From: Streptomyces xylophagus
GTDB lineage: Bacteria > Actinomycetota > Actinomycetes > Streptomycetales > Streptomycetaceae
Assembly (NCBI RefSeq): GCF_000716435.1
Contig: NZ_JNWO01000016.1
Location: 62,001 to 126,000 of the forward strand
DNA: 64,000 nt
Direction: 5' to 3'
Numbering within the stretch: position 1 is the stretch's first letter; each line of letters begins with the position of its first letter. Shown one piece after another: positions 63,441 to 64,000 of the stretch. The translations under genes were made by a program, and so were the position numbers. Below the pieces are notes generated by a model. The model was given only the letters and a program-made list of their open reading frames with translations, searched no databases and was not told where the DNA came from.

Positions 63441-64000
63441 TGCGGATCACACGTGTGTTGAGCACGGCCCTGCTGATGGCGGGGCTGGCCGCGGGACCCG
63501 CGGTGGCGGACTCCTCGCCCTCCGCGAGCCCCTCCTCCTCCGACGACAGCTCGGCCCCGACCCAGGCCGGCACCTCCTTCCGTACGGCGACGGAGCTGGA
63601 CCAGGGGCAGACGGGCACCGCGACCGGCTCCACGGGTGACTACCTGTACTGGTCGTTCGCCGCGGACGCCGGTCAACGCCCCACCGTCAAGGCGACGGTG
63701 AAGCTGCCGGACACGCACGCCGGGGAGACCTGGCAGCTCGACGTGTACGACGGGCTGCGGCGCCGCCAGGCCTGCCAGTACGGGGCTGCGACGCGCACCG
63801 CCGCGCAGGACGCGACCTCCGTGGACCTGGCCTGCACGCTGCGTACCGTCCGTGCCTGGTCGGAGACCTGGGCCAACGACCCGCTGCCGGGCACGTACTA
63901 CGTGCGGCTGACGGTCGTGGATCTGCAATCGTCCGACCTGGGCCTTCCGGTGAGCACCGAAGTACGGGTGGATTCCAAGGACATCGGCGGTGCGGCGGCG
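63440..64000 (+). CDS. secreted protein coupled to the VWA gene (3' end beyond window)
   Basis: The ATG at 63440 overlaps the VWA stop (TGATG) and GGAGGA lies ten bases upstream. The visible 187 residues include a signal peptide (STALLMAGLAAGPAVA), a Ser-rich linker and a jelly-roll-like region (GDYLYWSFAADAGQRP, TYYVRLTVVDLQ). A Cys pair (QACQYG, LACTLR) may form a disulfide. No family is recognised; it may be a partner of the VWA protein. Confidence 0.8.
   Translation, partial: MRITRVLSTALLMAGLAAGPAVADSSPSASPSSSDDSSAPTQAGTSFRTATELDQGQTGTATGSTGDYLYWSFAADAGQRPTVKATVKLPDTHAGETWQLDVYDGLRRRQACQYGAATRTAAQDATSVDLACTLRTVRAWSETWANDPLPGTYYVRLTVVDLQSSDLGLPVSTEVRVDSKDIGGAAA

Overview
The window reads as a chromosomal segment of a Streptomyces or a close relative. 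GC content is very high, genes are dense and many overlap by 4 bp (ATGA or GTGA). GTG starts are common, there are F420-dependent and PucR/IclR/ROK-type genes, secreted hydrolases, a Ser/Thr kinase, and dispersed high-GC intergenic repeats. I found no rRNA, tRNA, CRISPR array, transposase, integrase or phage gene. It looks like ordinary chromosome with several catabolic operons, not a mobile island.

Layout. 1-1082: end of an unknown gene and a secreted protein. 1102-10044: pyrimidine/hydantoin catabolism: NCS1 permease, F420-type LLM oxidoreductase, dihydropyrimidinase, two paralogous beta-ureidopropionases, an omega-amino acid aminotransferase and a PucR regulator. 10321-21626: a repetitive cytoplasmic protein, an MFS/XRE pair divergent from a second-type methionine aminopeptidase, a ClpC-like unfoldase, gamma-glutamyltransferase, a membrane-anchored protein and a secreted CocE-type hydrolase. 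21663-24845: a glutamate-type ABC importer (gluABCD). 24958-29601: secreted lipase, exonuclease III, a metallo-hydrolase and a PcaDC-like fusion whose lactonase nucleophile is replaced. 29766-35362: an SNF2 helicase translationally coupled to a repeat-bearing SWIM zinc-finger protein. 35459-39289: ROK sugar kinase, GntR/HutC regulator and an inositol-dehydrogenase-like oxidoreductase, linked by two copies of one 10-bp palindrome. 39309-47139: P450 with hotdog thioesterase, a two-component system, RNase Sa-type guanyl RNase, EamA exporter, DHFR-like protein and AIM24. 47329-54542: allantoin use (allantoinase, allantoicase), an AllR-like IclR regulator and malate synthase. 54587-55800: a HipA-like kinase overlapping a SelT/W-type redox protein. 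56308-58908: a Ser/Thr kinase with an extracytoplasmic beta-propeller. 59060-62165: two divergent IucA/IucC siderophore synthetases. 62175-64000: a von Willebrand A surface protein and a coupled secreted protein that runs off the window.

How parts fit together. The first cluster degrades dihydropyrimidines to beta-alanine and then a semialdehyde; no classical dihydropyrimidine dehydrogenase is visible, so the LLM protein is a candidate for a redox step. The allantoin genes yield ureidoglycolate and hence glyoxylate, which malate synthase consumes. A shared 15-bp motif TTCC-N7-GGAA sits in the promoter spacers of both the regulator gene and the malate synthase gene, with two degenerate copies before allantoinase, which ties this block into one regulon. 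The most noteworthy non-coding signals are these operator families and the divergent, apparently leaderless, XRE/map promoter around ATACCGGTAT.
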